This document shows positions 24,074 through 34,542 of a stretch of DNA of 48,248 nucleotides, piece after piece. Source of the DNA: Planctomyces sp. SH-PL62 (lineage in GTDB: Bacteria; Planctomycetota; Planctomycetia; Planctomycetales; Planctomycetaceae); NCBI GenBank assembly GCA_945893045.1, contig CAMDEA010000046.1, forward strand, positions 1 through 48,248, given 5' to 3'. Within the stretch, counting starts at the first letter, position 1; the number at the start of each line of letters is the position of its first letter. Under the pieces are notes generated by a model. It did no database searches. It was given only the letters and a program-made list of their open reading frames with translations, and was not told where the DNA came from. The translations under genes were made by a program, and so were the position numbers.

Positions 24074-25486
24074 ATGAAGACTCGACGAGTGCTCCTGAGC
24101 ATCACAGGTTTGATAGTTGTCGGCGGACTTGCGACAGCCGCGTGGTTCTTTCGCGATCAACTGAGTCGCTGGCTGACGCCGCGTGCGCCGGCCGCGACAA
24201 CCGCCGAGCGCCCAGTTGAGATCGCAGAAGCGAAGGTGCTCAAGCTCAGTCCGCAGGCGCGGAAGAACTTGGGCTTAGTCGCAAAGGCGGCGAAGCCACA
24301 GACTTATTGGCGGGCGATTCAAATCCCCGGTGCGATCGTGGATCGGCCGGGCCGATCTGATCGAGGCGTGACGTCACCCGCAGTCGGAGCCGTAGTCCAA
24401 GTTCATGCCTTTCCCGGCGACACCGTCAAACCCGGCGACCGGCTCTTCACGCTACGGCTCTTCAGCGAGTACCTCCAGAACACGCAGTCGGAATTGTTCA
24501 AGGCGACGCGCGAAACGGAACTGCTCAAAGAACAGCGAGTCTTGTTGGCCAAGGCGGCCAAGAGCGGAGCGGTCGCCGAGACGAAGCTCATCGAACTCGA
24601 CAATCAAGTTCGTCGGCAATCGGCGGCGATTCAGGCGTACCGCCAAGACTTGCTGACGCGCGGACTCAAACTGGAGCAGATCGACGAGGTGACCGAAGGA
24701 AACTTTGTCTCGACGATCGAAGTCTCTGCTCCGCCGTTAGTCACCAATATCCGGCAGCCTGTGGAGGCCCAACAGACGGAGTCGCCCCTGGTCGACGATC
24801 GTGTCGCGGGTCCAGTCTACGAGGTGCAAGAACTCAAGGTCGATCTGGGCCAACAGGTGCAAGCCGGGCAGTTGTTGTCGATGTTGTCCAACCATCATTC
24901 GCTCTACATCGAGGGACATTCCTTTAAGCAGGAAGCTCCATTCCTGGAGACGGCGGCTCAGAACGGCTGGCCTATCCAGATCGAGTTTGCCGAGGACGAT
25001 CCGGCGCACTGGCCGGCGCTGGAGCAGTCTTTCCAGATTCGGCATCTCGCGAATTCCATCGACCCCGCCAGCCGCACGTTTGATTTCTTCATCCCACTGT
25101 CGAACCAATCACGGGGCTATGAAAAAGAGGGCCGGACGTTTTTGGTCTGGCGATTTCGACCGGGACAGCGAGTGCGATTGCACGTTCCGATTGAGGAACT
25201 CAAAGACGTGCTCGTGTTGCCTTCCGCCGCCGTTGTACGCGAAGGGCCGGAAGCCTACGTCTTCCGGCAGAACGGCGACCTCTTCAATCGCCTCGCCGTG
25301 CATGTCCTGCACGAGGATCGCCTGCACGTCGTGCTGGCCAATGACGGCAGCGTCACGTCCGGTTTGTATCTCGCTCAGAACGGGGCGGCTTCGCTTAACC
25401 GAGTGCTCAAAGCTCAAGCCGCCAGCGGCATCCGGGCTGACCTGCACATCCACGCCGACGGAACGGTTCACGCGCCTGGACAATGA
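24074..25486 (+). CDS. Metal-efflux RND periplasmic adaptor (CusB/CzcB-like)
   Basis: 470 residues from the ATG at 24074. One N-terminal transmembrane helix (VLLSITGLIVVGGLATAAWFF) anchors the protein. The body has the membrane-fusion order: a barrel-sandwich first half (GVTSPAVGAVVQVHAFPGDTVKPGDRLFTL), a helical hairpin (about residues 130-200, EYLQNTQSELFKATRETELL), a second lipoyl half (VYEVQELKVDLGQQVQAGQLLSML), a beta barrel (FLVWRFRPGQRVRLHVPIEE) and a membrane-proximal domain (VLPSAAVVREGPEAYVFRQN). It would join the RND pump encoded 60 bases downstream to an outer-membrane channel; no such channel gene is in the window. Confidence 0.93.
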   Translation: MKTRRVLLSITGLIVVGGLATAAWFFRDQLSRWLTPRAPAATTAERPVEIAEAKVLKLSPQARKNLGLVAKAAKPQTYWRAIQIPGAIVDRPGRSDRGVTSPAVGAVVQVHAFPGDTVKPGDRLFTLRLFSEYLQNTQSELFKATRETELLKEQRVLLAKAAKSGAVAETKLIELDNQVRRQSAAIQAYRQDLLTRGLKLEQIDEVTEGNFVSTIEVSAPPLVTNIRQPVEAQQTESPLVDDRVAGPVYEVQELKVDLGQQVQAGQLLSMLSNHHSLYIEGHSFKQEAPFLETAAQNGWPIQIEFAEDDPAHWPALEQSFQIRHLANSIDPASRTFDFFIPLSNQSRGYEKEGRTFLVWRFRPGQRVRLHVPIEELKDVLVLPSAAVVREGPEAYVFRQNGDLFNRLAVHVLHEDRLHVVLANDGSVTSGLYLAQNGAASLNRVLKAQAASGIRADLHIHADGTVHAPGQ

Positions 25487-25546
25487 TGTTCGACGACCCG
25501 TCGAGCGCCGCGTTTTCTAGCCCAATCAAAAAAATCCAAAATCAAA

Positions 25547-28500
25547 ATGCTTAACGCCGTCATCAAATTCGCGCTCCGCTACCGCATGTTGGTGGTCGTG
25601 ATGAGCCTGGCCTTGTTGGTCTATGGCTCTTATCTGGCGACGACGTTGCCGATCGACGTGTTTCCGGACCTGGACCGGCCGCGAGTCATCATCATCACCG
25701 AGTGCCCCGGACTCGCGACCGAAGAAGTCGAAACGATGGTGACTCAACCGATCGAAGTCGCACTGCTCGGTGCCAGCGGTGTGCAGGCCGTGCGGAGCCA
25801 GACGACCGCCGGCTTGAACGTGATTTACATCGAGTTCAATTGGGACACCGAAATTCGTGCCGCTCGGCAGACAGTGCAGGAACGGCTGGGAACATTGGCC
25901 GGAGTCTTGCCCGAGGGCATTCGTCCGCAAATGACGCCGCCCGCGTCCATCATGGGGCAGATCGTCATTGCCGGCATCTATCACCAACCGGGGCCAACTG
26001 GCGGCGAGTTGGTTCCGATCGCGAAGACCGGATTGCTCGCGGAGCTGGTTCGACAAGCCAACAAGCTGCCGCAAGTGCTGGCTTGGCGAGCGGTCGACCG
26101 GCATCGCGTGGAAACTTGGGAAGCTGTGCGGATCGAAAAGCTAAAGCTCGAGTGGCAAACGCCTGTGGAGTCAGAAACATCGGATGATGCGAATGCAGAC
26201 AAATCGAGAATCGAAAAACAGAAATTGAAAATCACCCTCACCGTCGCGGGTCAGTCGCACGACGTGCGGTTTCCCTCCACCTCCGAGCAGCAAATGTCGT
26301 TGCGGACGACGGCCGATTGGGTCATCCGGCCGCGACTGCTGAAAGTGACCGGCGTCGCCGAAGTCTTCCTGCAAGGTGGAGACCGCAAGCAGTATCAAGT
26401 GCTGATCGATCCGGCCGCGCTGCTGGAATACGACGTGACGTTGCAAAACGTCGAGCAGGCTCTGAAGGAAAGCAACATCAACACGAGCGGCGGATTCGCG
26501 GTCCAAGGTGAGACGGAGCGGCCGATCCGTGTGCTAGGGCGACTCGGACCGGACTCAGCGCTGGTTCTGGAAGACCTGCGGAAGATTCCGATCAAAGTTC
26601 ATCCGGAGCGATCGGTGTTGTTGAGCCAAGTGGCTCAGGTCGTCGAAGGGCCGCAGTTCAAGCGGGGTGACGGCAGCGTCAACGGCCGCGCCGGTGTGGT
26701 CTTCACCATCGTCAAGCAGCCGCATATCGATACCCGCTCGCTGACCGACCGCATGGAAGAAGCCCTTCACGAAGCGGAAGCCTCGCTGCCGGCTGACATC
26801 GTCATCAACTCGGAACTGTTCCGGCTGAAAAACTTCATCGACCGAGGCATCTTCAACGTCGGCGAAGCACTCGTGATCGGGGCCGTGCTGGTGTTGATCA
26901 TCCTGTTTCTGTTCCTGCTCAACTTCCGCACGACGTTCATCACGCTGACCGCGATCCCGCTTTCGCTGGTCATCACGACGCTCGTGTTCCGCATTATTGG
27001 ACACGTCACGGGAGCGCAGCTTTCAATCAACGTCATGACGCTCGGCGGCATCGCCGTGGCGATGGGCGAGTTGGTGGATGACGCGATCGTCGATGTCGAG
27101 AACATTTTTCGCAGACTCAAAGAGAACAACGCACTGGCCACTCCCAAGTCGCCGTTGCAAGTCGTCTACGAAGCCAGCAAAGAAATCCGCAGCGCGATCG
27201 TGTTCGGCACGGCGGTCGTCATTCTGGTGTTCCTGCCGCTGTTTGCGCTGTCGGGGGTCGAGGGTCGCTTGTTCGCTCCGCTGGGCGTGGCTTACATCGT
27301 CTCGATTCTGGCGTCGCTGATCGTTTCGCTGACGGTGACTCCCGTGTTGTCGTACTACTTGCTGCCGCAGTCCAAAGCGACTCATGCGGCTCACGACGGA
27401 ATGTTGCTGCGGTTCTTGAAGTGGGGGGCCAGCTACTTGATCCGTCTCAGCATGGCTCGGCCGAGCTGGCTGCTGGTGTTGACGTGGTCGCTGGTCGGGT
27501 TTGCCGCGTGGGAGATGGCTCACCTGGGCCGCAACTTCCTGCCGCAGTTCGACGAGGGGAGCATTCTCGTCAACGTGACGCTGCCGCCGGGTTCCTCGTT
27601 GCAAGCGTCCAATCAAACGTCTGGGATCATCGACGCGAAGTTCCGCTCGATGCAGAAGTCGGAGAAGAACCCGAACGGCGAGATCATCCACTTCGTCCGC
27701 CGCACTGGCCGCGCTGAGATGGACGAGCACGCCGCTCCGGTCAACTCCGGCGAGTACATCCTGAGCATGAACACCCAGAGCGGCCGGCATCGCGAAGACA
27801 TCATCAAGCAACTTCTGGCGGAACTGCGTGACGAAGTTCCCGGCGTGGACATCGAAGTCGAACAGCCGTTGGCGCACCTCATCAGTCACATGGTCTCCGG
27901 CGTGTATGCTCAAATCGCGATCAAGATCGTCGGCGATGACCTCGACACCTTGCAGCAACTTTCCGAGCGAGTGCGGGCCACGATCCAAGACGTCCCCGGC
28001 GTCACACCTCCAGTCGTTGAATCGATTCGTCAGACCGAAGAATTGCACATTCGGCTGCGTTCGGACGACCTGGCGTTTCACGGACTGACACGCGCTTACG
28101 TCGCCCAAATCCTGCAAACGGCGTTGCAGGGCGAGGTCATCTCGCAAGTGCTGGAAGGCCAGCGACGGTTCGACCTGCTGGTGCGGCTGGAAGAGAGCTA
28201 TCGCACCGATTACGCCAATCTTGGCCGGCTGCGCATCGACCTGCCGAACAATCGCGGCCAGATCGAACTCCGTGAATTGGCAGACGTCGGCGAAGGGGCC
28301 GGTCCGAACTCGATCAATCGCGAGAACGCCCGCCGCCGCATCGTCATCCGCTGCAACACGCAGGATCGCGACCTCGCCAGCACGGTCGCGGAAATCCAAC
28401 AGCGTGTGTCGAGACAGGTCACACTCCCCGAAGGTTACTTCATCGAATACGGCGGCCAGTTCGAGAGCCAACAGCGAGCGACGACACTGATCTTCACGCT

Positions 28501-29032
28501 GGCGGCGATTTCCGTCGTGGGCATGTTTGTGGTCTTGATGATCCTGTATCCGTCGGTGCGGATCGTCTTGCAGATTCTCAATGCCTTGCCGACCGCGTTC
28601 ATCGGCGGCGTGCTGGCGCTGGTCATCACGCAACAGTCACTGACCGTCGCCAGTCTGGTGGGATTCATCTCACTGGGCGGCATCGCGGTTCGCAACGGCA
28701 TTCTGCTGGTGACGCACTACTTCCACTTAATGAAAGAAGAAGGCGAAGCCTTCACGCCCGAAATGGTCGTACGCGGCAGTCTGGAGCGACTCGCTCCCGT
28801 GCTGATGACCGCGCTGACGGCAGGCATCGGCCTTGTGCCACTGGTTCTCGGCGGCCAAGAGCCGGGTCGAGAAATCCTGTATCCCGTTGCCACGGTGATT
28901 CTCGGAGGACTCGTGACCTCGACCTTCTGCGAGTTCCTGATTCACCCCGGCCTGTTCTGGAAGTTCAGCGGCAAGGACGCCGACGCGCTCGTGCATCAAG
29001 CTCAGTCGGAAGGCGACAACCTCGTCGGATGA
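25547..29032 (+). CDS. RND metal-efflux pump (CusA/CzcA-like)
   Basis: 1161 residues; heavy-metal efflux RND permease of the inner membrane, driven by protons. Typical N-terminus (ALRYRMLVVVMSLALLVYGS, then DVFPDLDRPRVIIITECPGL), porter domain, TM4 region GGIAVAMGELVDDAIVDVEN with the conserved acidic residues, and a second half beginning near RPSWLLVLTWSLVGFA; C-terminal block GLVPLVLGGQEPGREILYPV is also typical. Slightly longer than the usual 1030-1100 residues: about 90 extra residues lie in the first porter domain, partly encoded by an AT-rich tract (26201-26233: KSRIEKQKLKI). Starts at an ATG that ends an A-rich tract (AATCAAAATG) rather than a clear ribosome-binding site. Metal unknown; the His-rich neighbours suggest Zn, Co, Ni or Cu. 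Confidence 0.95.
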   Translation: MLNAVIKFALRYRMLVVVMSLALLVYGSYLATTLPIDVFPDLDRPRVIIITECPGLATEEVETMVTQPIEVALLGASGVQAVRSQTTAGLNVIYIEFNWDTEIRAARQTVQERLGTLAGVLPEGIRPQMTPPASIMGQIVIAGIYHQPGPTGGELVPIAKTGLLAELVRQANKLPQVLAWRAVDRHRVETWEAVRIEKLKLEWQTPVESETSDDANADKSRIEKQKLKITLTVAGQSHDVRFPSTSEQQMSLRTTADWVIRPRLLKVTGVAEVFLQGGDRKQYQVLIDPAALLEYDVTLQNVEQALKESNINTSGGFAVQGETERPIRVLGRLGPDSALVLEDLRKIPIKVHPERSVLLSQVAQVVEGPQFKRGDGSVNGRAGVVFTIVKQPHIDTRSLTDRMEEALHEAEASLPADIVINSELFRLKNFIDRGIFNVGEALVIGAVLVLIILFLFLLNFRTTFITLTAIPLSLVITTLVFRIIGHVTGAQLSINVMTLGGIAVAMGELVDDAIVDVENIFRRLKENNALATPKSPLQVVYEASKEIRSAIVFGTAVVILVFLPLFALSGVEGRLFAPLGVAYIVSILASLIVSLTVTPVLSYYLLPQSKATHAAHDGMLLRFLKWGASYLIRLSMARPSWLLVLTWSLVGFAAWEMAHLGRNFLPQFDEGSILVNVTLPPGSSLQASNQTSGIIDAKFRSMQKSEKNPNGEIIHFVRRTGRAEMDEHAAPVNSGEYILSMNTQSGRHREDIIKQLLAELRDEVPGVDIEVEQPLAHLISHMVSGVYAQIAIKIVGDDLDTLQQLSERVRATIQDVPGVTPPVVESIRQTEELHIRLRSDDLAFHGLTRAYVAQILQTALQGEVISQVLEGQRRFDLLVRLEESYRTDYANLGRLRIDLPNNRGQIELRELADVGEGAGPNSINRENARRRIVIRCNTQDRDLASTVAEIQQRVSRQVTLPEGYFIEYGGQFESQQRATTLIFTLAAISVVGMFVVLMILYPSVRIVLQILNALPTAFIGGVLALVITQQSLTVASLVGFISLGGIAVRNGILLVTHYFHLMKEEGEAFTPEMVVRGSLERLAPVLMTALTAGIGLVPLVLGGQEPGREILYPVATVILGGLVTSTFCEFLIHPGLFWKFSGKDADALVHQAQSEGDNLVG
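26201..26233. repeat. AT-rich tract inside the RND pump gene, in frame
   Basis: AAATCGAGAATCGAAAAACA followed by GAAATTGAAAATC resembles the AATCGAAAATTGAAAATC tract at 24026-24043. It codes for a Lys/Glu-rich segment not expected in the porter domain. Likely an inserted copy of the AT-rich family. Confidence 0.6.
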
Positions 29033-29119
29033 AAACACCACTGACTTCGCTCCCGCGTGAGACGCGCAGGTCAGATCACTCACCCTCACGCAACACCGTT
29101 CTCGAAAGGAACTCAGACC

Positions 29120-29638
29120 ATGAAACGCTCCTCATTGCACGCTAGCTTATTGCTCACCCTGACTCTCGCCATCGGCTGCGGTGAAACAGAGAAACCCGCT
29201 CCGACACCCGCGACGCCCCCTGCCGCATCGACCACGCCAGCCAAAGACGATCACGGACACAAACACGCCGGCCACGGAACCGGCCCGCATGAGGGCGCAG
29301 TCGCCGATTGGGGCGGCGGCAAGTTCCACGTCGAGTTCACCGTGGACCACGACAAGCAAGAGGCCACCGTCTACATCCTCGGCGACGACGAGAAGACCGC
29401 CACGCCGATCAAGGCCACCACGATCCTGTTGAACATCAACGACCCGAAATTCCAAGTCGAACTCGCCGCGGCACCGCTGGAGGGCGAAGCGGAAGGGGCC
29501 GCTTCACGATTCGTCGGCAAGCACGAGAGCCTCGGCAAGGTGCAAGAATTCGCCGGCTCGATCAGCGGCGAAGTCGACGGGACGCCCTACGTCGGTGAGT
29601 TCAAGGAAGGGCGACACGGCGACCACAACACGAAGTAA
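29120..29638 (+). CDS. His-rich lipoprotein of metal-efflux operon
   Basis: 172 residues from the ATG at 29120, with AAAGGA nine bases upstream. Lipobox (LLTLTLAIGCGETE) at about residue 20 marks an outer- or inner-membrane lipoprotein. A Pro/Thr/Ala linker and a short His cluster (DDHGHKHAGHGTGPHEG, about residues 47-63) follow, then a small beta domain (KFHVEFTVDHDKQEATVYIL; VELAAAPLEGE). The His cluster suggests a periplasmic metal carrier or buffer. It ends the efflux block and converges on the PLD gene. Confidence 0.85.
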   Translation: MKRSSLHASLLLTLTLAIGCGETEKPAPTPATPPAASTTPAKDDHGHKHAGHGTGPHEGAVADWGGGKFHVEFTVDHDKQEATVYILGDDEKTATPIKATTILLNINDPKFQVELAAAPLEGEAEGAASRFVGKHESLGKVQEFAGSISGEVDGTPYVGEFKEGRHGDHNTK

Positions 29639-29655
29639 CCGGGCTTTCCGTCGGG

Positions 29656-30348
29656 TCATGTCCGAAACTGCTGCCACAACTCCTCAAACGTTTTTGAGAA
29701 GATCGCCACCAGATGACTGTTGTTGGTGACAACGAAATTCTCTTCGTTGTTGGCCGCGGCTCCGCGCGTCCAGTTGTAGCTGCCATTGAGCAGAATCTTC
29801 CCGTCGAACACCGCGAACTTGTGGTGCATGTGGTACGCCGTGCGATCCACGCGCAGTTCGATACCCGCCTGAAGAAACCGATCCGCATCCGATCCAAGGT
29901 CGGCCGCTTTGTCGTTGTCGGTGATGATGCGGACCCGGACTCCTCGACCGTGTGCCTCCAGCACGGAGGAAGTCAGCCGGTCATCCGTGATCGTGAAGAC
30001 GCAAATATCAACCGTCCGTTTCGCCTGAGCCAGCAGAGTCCGAATCCGTTGCGGGCAATCGTCGTGAGGACTGAACCACGCCTCGGTCATGTGCTCTTGC
30101 TCTTGCCCCGTCGTTGGATGAAGGACTTTGGCAATCTCTTCCAGCCATTCGACGATCATCGTCCCATTCGTGGCATCGATCGCTTCCCTGGCCAAGCTGA
30201 ATGCCTGCCGGCGAAAAAGAGCCAACTGCTCCGCATCAGCATCCGCCTCGTCCAGATGCTGACTCAACACGGACTTCTCGGCCCGCGACAGCCGTCGATC
30301 CGCCAACGACTGCTCCAGAATCGCTCGCATTTGCTGTGGTGTCATCAT
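29656..30348 (-). CDS. Phospholipase D-like protein with one HKD motif
   Basis: 230 residues. The N-terminal third is helical (MRAILEQSLADRRLSRAEKSVL); the C-terminal part is a PLD-like domain: RTVDICVFTITDDRLTSSVL, a Rossmann-like strand VRVRIITDNDK, and the catalytic HKD motif H-x-K-x4-D in HHKFAVFDG, then LLNGSYNWTRGAAANNEE, the usual downstream Gly-Ser/Asn/Glu part. A single HKD implies a dimer, as for Nuc-type endonucleases and bacterial relatives of mitochondrial cardiolipin hydrolase. Substrate (nucleic acid or lipid) cannot be settled by sequence. No secretion signal. It stands alone, convergent with the lipoprotein gene. Confidence 0.9.
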   Translation of the reverse strand: MMTPQQMRAILEQSLADRRLSRAEKSVLSQHLDEADADAEQLALFRRQAFSLAREAIDATNGTMIVEWLEEIAKVLHPTTGQEQEHMTEAWFSPHDDCPQRIRTLLAQAKRTVDICVFTITDDRLTSSVLEAHGRGVRVRIITDNDKAADLGSDADRFLQAGIELRVDRTAYHMHHKFAVFDGKILLNGSYNWTRGAAANNEENFVVTNNSHLVAIFSKTFEELWQQFRT

Positions 30349-30360
30349 GATGAGGCCTTA

Positions 30361-30448
30361 GGCGAGCGGGGCGGCGTCAATGTAGCAGGCACATTCCATG
30401 TGCCGTCGGCGTTTCTCAGGCTGACGGCACATGGAATGTGCCGGCTAC
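30361..30448. repeat. REPIN-like element (GGCACATTCC family) abutting half of another element
   Basis: Arms 30382-30409 and 30421-30448, 28 bases with two mismatches; ends GTAG and CTAC. Arm hairpin GGCACAT-TCC-ATGTGCC. Directly before it, GGCGAGCGGGGCGGCGTCA (30361-30379) is the left arm of the 20432 family with no right arm, so one element seems to have landed in or beside another. Confidence 0.93.
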
Positions 30449-30482
30449 CTTCCAAAACGTTGCAGGGACAACCGTGAGACAT

Positions 30483-33400
30483 TCAGGAACCGGCAGTGGG
30501 AGCCGCCGGGCCAAATGCCTTGAGGGCCTGATCCTTGATCCCTTTCAGGTCGAGCTTGCCAGTTCCTAGCAGCGGAATCGACACGACTTCCAGAAAGCTA
30601 TCGGCGGAGGGGATCCACAAGTTGGGCAGGTCACACTGGCCGAGTTCCTTCAGCACCTCGTCCACGGATTTCGACAGCGGCTTGTGCAACACGATCAGCC
30701 GCTCGCCCTTCTTCGCGTCGGGCACGGAGGTCACGGCGAGTTTGATTTCGGCGTCTTCGCTGCCGGGGACTTCGACGATGCGGGCGAGTTCTTCTTCTAT
30801 GCGAATGTGCGGCACCATTTCGCCGCCGATCTTGGAGAAACGGCTGAGGCGGCCGGTGATTTTGATGAAGCCGTCGTCGTCGATTTCGGCAATGTCGCCG
30901 GTGTTGTACCAGTAGCCGTCACGAATTACTTCGGCGGTTTTCTCCGGGTTGTTCAAGTAACCCTGCATCACATTGGGGCCGCCGATCAGCAGCAGGCCGG
31001 GCTTGTTGTTGCCGAGTTCAGCGTGCGTGTCGGCATCGACAATTTTTGCGCAGACATTGGGGATGGCACGGCCGACGGTGCCGAGTTTCGTGCCGATTTG
31101 CGTGATCCCCTGCGAGCGGTGATCGGGGACGTTGGCAGCGGCGAGCGGCGAGAGTTCGGTGCAGCCGTAGCCTTCGGTGGGGATCACGCCGAACTTGGCG
31201 TTGAATTCATCAGCCAGTGCCTGCGGGAGTTTCTCGGCTCCGACGATGGCGAGGTCGAGCGCGGCGAATTGTTCTTTGTCGCAGCGTTTGAGGTACGACT
31301 TCAGGAACGTCGGCGTGGCGGCGAGGATGGTCACTTTGTATTTCAGCGCCAGTTCGCCGACCGTGCGGCTGTCGAGCGGGTTGAAGTGATAGACCGCCGC
31401 GCAATCGACATTCATGGGCAGCCACATCATCAGCGTGTGGCCAAAGCTGTGAAAGAACGGCAGCACGCCGAGCACCACGTCGGTGCGATCAATCTGAAAG
31501 AGTTGGTCGGCCGAGCTGATGTTGGAACCGACGTTGTGATGCGACAGCATCACACCCTTCGGCTGCCCCGTGGAACCGGACGAGAAAATAATCGTCATCA
31601 AGTCCGTTGGTTTGATGCGTGTCAGGCCAAGCCAGCGCTCGAGGATGCAAATCGGAACCGCATGCGCCGCAATCGCACTCAAGACCTTATCCGCGCCGGT
31701 CATTTTCTCTTTGACGTCTTCGAGATAGATAATCTGTGTCGCGGGGTCAAACTCGACCGGCTTCTTCTCCAAGAACCTGCGGCTGGTAATGACGTGGCGG
31801 ATGCCGGACTCGGAGATGCAGTAGCGGATGTCTTTGTCGGTGAGCGTGTAGTTCAAGTTGACGGAGACGCGGCCGGAGATGGTCACGGCCATGTTCGCCA
31901 GCAGGCCGCCGTTCGACGGGGGCAGCAGGATGCCGATGTTCTTTTCGTCGGACTTTAGCCAGAGCCGTTCGAGAACACGCTTGATGGCCAGCGTACCGAT
32001 CAACGTCTTTCCGCCGGTCAGTTCCTGGCCAGAGGAATCGGCAATCTTCATGCGCGACCGCGCGGCTCGGCATTTGCGCAGGAAATTACGGACGGGAATC
32101 AGTTCGTGATCGCGCCGCTTGATCGACGCTTCCACGCCGAGCGTTTCGACCGCCTGTCGCACCTCGTTGACGTGATCGGGGTGCTTTAAGTGCGCACCAA
32201 AGACGATCGTGACCGGATACGGCCACATGCGGGGCCGCTTCCAAAAGATCTTGCCGTCCCGATGACTGAAGATGCTGCCCCAGAGTTCATCGAGATACGT
32301 CGGGATCACCGGCGCGTCGGTGCCGTCGATGATCCTCAGCAAACCGCGTTGGAATGGCTGCAACTGCCCGGTGCGCGTGATCCCACCTTCCGCAAAGATG
32401 CAGACCAGTTCGCCGTTCTTGATCGCCGCCTTGGCGGTGTTCAACGCGGTGACAATCGCTCTTGGTCCGTCTTCCGGCCGGATCGGAATCGTGCCGTACA
32501 GACGAGCCAACCAGCCGGAGACTCCGGTGCTGACATATTCGGCCCAGGCGATCATGCGAACCGGACGTTCGGAATTCAGGATCAGCAAAATGCCGTCCAG
32601 CCAGGACACATGATTGCAGACGAGCAGCCCGCCTCCAGTCGCCGGAATGTGCTCGCTGCCGAAAACTCGCACTTTGTAGAGTACCCGGAACATCAGCCAG
32701 AAGAGACAGCGCACCGTCTCTTTGGGGATCAAGCGAAACACGATCACGGCGATGGGAACAGTGACGAGACCACAGCCCAAGAAGACCATCGTGGGAGTCA
32801 GACCGACGAATTCACGCAGCACGTAATACAACCCGGACGATCCCAAGATGAACGAGAACACGATGAAGTTGCTAGCGGCGATATTCACACCAACCATCTT
32901 CGGATCGCTGCGGTGTTGCAAGAACGCTTCCAGCGGGATGTTGAACAACCCGGCGCTCAGTCCGAGCAGCAGCAGACACGCTCCAGCCCACGGGATCGCG
33001 CGCTTGGCGCTCGCAGTTCGGTATTCGGGATAAACCGAAAGCGAGGGTTGCCCCTTCGCCGCATCTTTCGCTTTTGTTTGCTCGTGTTTCTTACGAATGG
33101 TTTCCTTTTCCGCGTCGTTGCGAGCTTTCGCCAAGCGTTCGTCCAGTCGCCGGACCGAGGTCTGTTCGATTGCATCGGGTGCCGGCGATTCAATCGGAAA
33201 TCCGACGGCAAACAGCATCAGCGCACTGAGCGCCATGCCTGTCGCGCCGACGGTGACAATCCCCAACTCGACTTTGCCTGCCGACCAGAGTCCTGCCAGG
33301 ATGCTGCCCACCGCGACACCCAGCACGAGCATCGCTTGCAGCGGAGTGACTTCGGTCTTGTCCAAAAGTTGCAGTTCGTTGAGTCCGAACTCCAGCACGC

Positions 33401-34193
33401 CGTTCTGAGCCAAACTTCCCAGCAGCCAGAAATATCCCATACCCAATGCGACCAGAAACAACGGCCGGTTGCGGTATAACTGACTGAGATTATGCCAAGT
33501 CTCGGCGACGGGATTCTTGGCGAGTTTGCGATGCGGGTCGGCCGGTGGCAGCGGCTTGATCAGCAGCGTGCAGAGCCAACCGATAACCGCCAGCGTCACC
33601 AGAAAAATCGCCTCGGACTTCACTTGCCAGAGCGACACGGTATCGGCCAAGTTGATTCTCGATTTATCATCGAGAATGCCAGCGATCACCAAGCCCAACG
33701 CGGTGCCGATCACGGTGGCAAAGCCCATCACTCCGTTGCCAGCCGACAGCTTGTCCGGCCGCAGGACTTCCGGCAGCGCGCCGAATTTCGCCGGGCCGAA
33801 CAGTGCGCACTGGCAACCCGTCAGAGCCACCACGAAGAACAGAAACGGCACGTTCCGCATCATGATGCCGGCAACTCCCAGCAACATCAGCGGCAGCTCC
33901 AGAAACTTCAGATAGACGATGACTTTCTGCTTGCTGAACCGATCGCCGAGATACCCGGCCATCGTCACGAAGATCAGATACGGCAGCGTGAAGCAGAACA
34001 GTCCCAGCGAGAGAGCTTCTGTTTCGCCAATCGCCCGGCCACCGATGAAGACGATGAACCAACGAAAAACGTTGTCGTTGATCGTCCCCAAGAACTGAGC
34101 CAGCAGCACTCCCAGGAAACTGCCAGACAGCAGCCCGCCCTGGTAGGGAGTCAGTTGAACGTCATGCGGGGCGGACGAAGCGGGTTGGCTCAT
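30483..34193 (-). CDS. Three-domain LplT-PlsC-Aas-like fusion (MFS + acyltransferase + acyl-ACP/CoA ligase)
   Basis: 1236 residues from the ATG at 34193. Residues about 1-480 are a 12-helix MFS transporter of LplT type ([33 protein letters not shown]), with a charged linker ([20 protein letters not shown]) in the middle. Next is a PlsC-type acyltransferase (NHVSWLDG for the H-x4-D active site; [10 protein letters not shown]). The last half is an AMP-forming ligase ([12 protein letters not shown] phosphate loop, [21 protein letters not shown]). In E. coli, LplT flips lysophospholipids and Aas reacylates them; here all three activities are on one chain, a known bacterial fusion. Inner membrane. 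No strong ribosome-binding site before 34193; a longer start (34310) is possible. Flanked by REPIN-like elements on both sides. Confidence 0.93.
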   Translation of the reverse strand: MSQPASSAPHDVQLTPYQGGLLSGSFLGVLLAQFLGTINDNVFRWFIVFIGGRAIGETEALSLGLFCFTLPYLIFVTMAGYLGDRFSKQKVIVYLKFLELPLMLLGVAGIMMRNVPFLFFVVALTGCQCALFGPAKFGALPEVLRPDKLSAGNGVMGFATVIGTALGLVIAGILDDKSRINLADTVSLWQVKSEAIFLVTLAVIGWLCTLLIKPLPPADPHRKLAKNPVAETWHNLSQLYRNRPLFLVALGMGYFWLLGSLAQNGVLEFGLNELQLLDKTEVTPLQAMLVLGVAVGSILAGLWSAGKVELGIVTVGATGMALSALMLFAVGFPIESPAPDAIEQTSVRRLDERLAKARNDAEKETIRKKHEQTKAKDAAKGQPSLSVYPEYRTASAKRAIPWAGACLLLLGLSAGLFNIPLEAFLQHRSDPKMVGVNIAASNFIVFSFILGSSGLYYVLREFVGLTPTMVFLGCGLVTVPIAVIVFRLIPKETVRCLFWLMFRVLYKVRVFGSEHIPATGGGLLVCNHVSWLDGILLILNSERPVRMIAWAEYVSTGVSGWLARLYGTIPIRPEDGPRAIVTALNTAKAAIKNGELVCIFAEGGITRTGQLQPFQRGLLRIIDGTDAPVIPTYLDELWGSIFSHRDGKIFWKRPRMWPYPVTIVFGAHLKHPDHVNEVRQAVETLGVEASIKRRDHELIPVRNFLRKCRAARSRMKIADSSGQELTGGKTLIGTLAIKRVLERLWLKSDEKNIGILLPPSNGGLLANMAVTISGRVSVNLNYTLTDKDIRYCISESGIRHVITSRRFLEKKPVEFDPATQIIYLEDVKEKMTGADKVLSAIAAHAVPICILERWLGLTRIKPTDLMTIIFSSGSTGQPKGVMLSHHNVGSNISSADQLFQIDRTDVVLGVLPFFHSFGHTLMMWLPMNVDCAAVYHFNPLDSRTVGELALKYKVTILAATPTFLKSYLKRCDKEQFAALDLAIVGAEKLPQALADEFNAKFGVIPTEGYGCTELSPLAAANVPDHRSQGITQIGTKLGTVGRAIPNVCAKIVDADTHAELGNNKPGLLLIGGPNVMQGYLNNPEKTAEVIRDGYWYNTGDIAEIDDDGFIKITGRLSRFSKIGGEMVPHIRIEEELARIVEVPGSEDAEIKLAVTSVPDAKKGERLIVLHKPLSKSVDEVLKELGQCDLPNLWIPSADSFLEVVSIPLLGTGKLDLKGIKDQALKAFGPAAPTAGS

Positions 34194-34542
34194 AGGGAGA
34201 TGAATCACGACGGCGGACGATCGCCAGCGTGTGAACGCTCGCGCTTCCGCCGATGAAGTTCTGACGAGAACGGCGAGAAGTCGCATCCACACGGAGCGGT
34301 CCCTCGCCACGAAGGCGGGGGATGATATCGGCGGTCATGGAAGATGCCGAGCATGGCGGGTGAGTCTTTCGCGGCTGGCCGATTTTTGGTAGCAGGCACA
34401 CTCCGTGTGCCGTTGATGTGATGGCGTTGGACTTACGACAGACGGCACACGGAGTGTGCCTGCTACGATTTGGTTGACGGCCTCACTCAAATCTGACACA
34501 AGCCTGTCTCACACATTTCGCAGTTGCTGCCGGAACTCGAAC
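34194..34542. other. Intergenic region between divergent genes
   Basis: About 350 bases containing the REPIN-like element 34389-34466; the rest shows no gene and no clear promoter. It separates the acyltransferase fusion from the HisN-type gene, so it must carry both promoters. Confidence 0.55.
34389..34466. repeat. REPIN-like element (GGCACACTCC family)
   Basis: Perfect 25-base arms at 34389-34413 and 34442-34466 with a 28-base centre; ends GTAG and CTAC. Arm hairpin GGCACA-CTCCG-TGTGCC. A sister of 30382-30448 and 46154-46220. Confidence 0.95.

Noticed and set aside
31177..31958. Plus-strand open frames opposite the acyltransferase/ligase fusion
   Set aside because: They are antisense shadows of a high-GC gene with strong third-position bias and carry no motifs.
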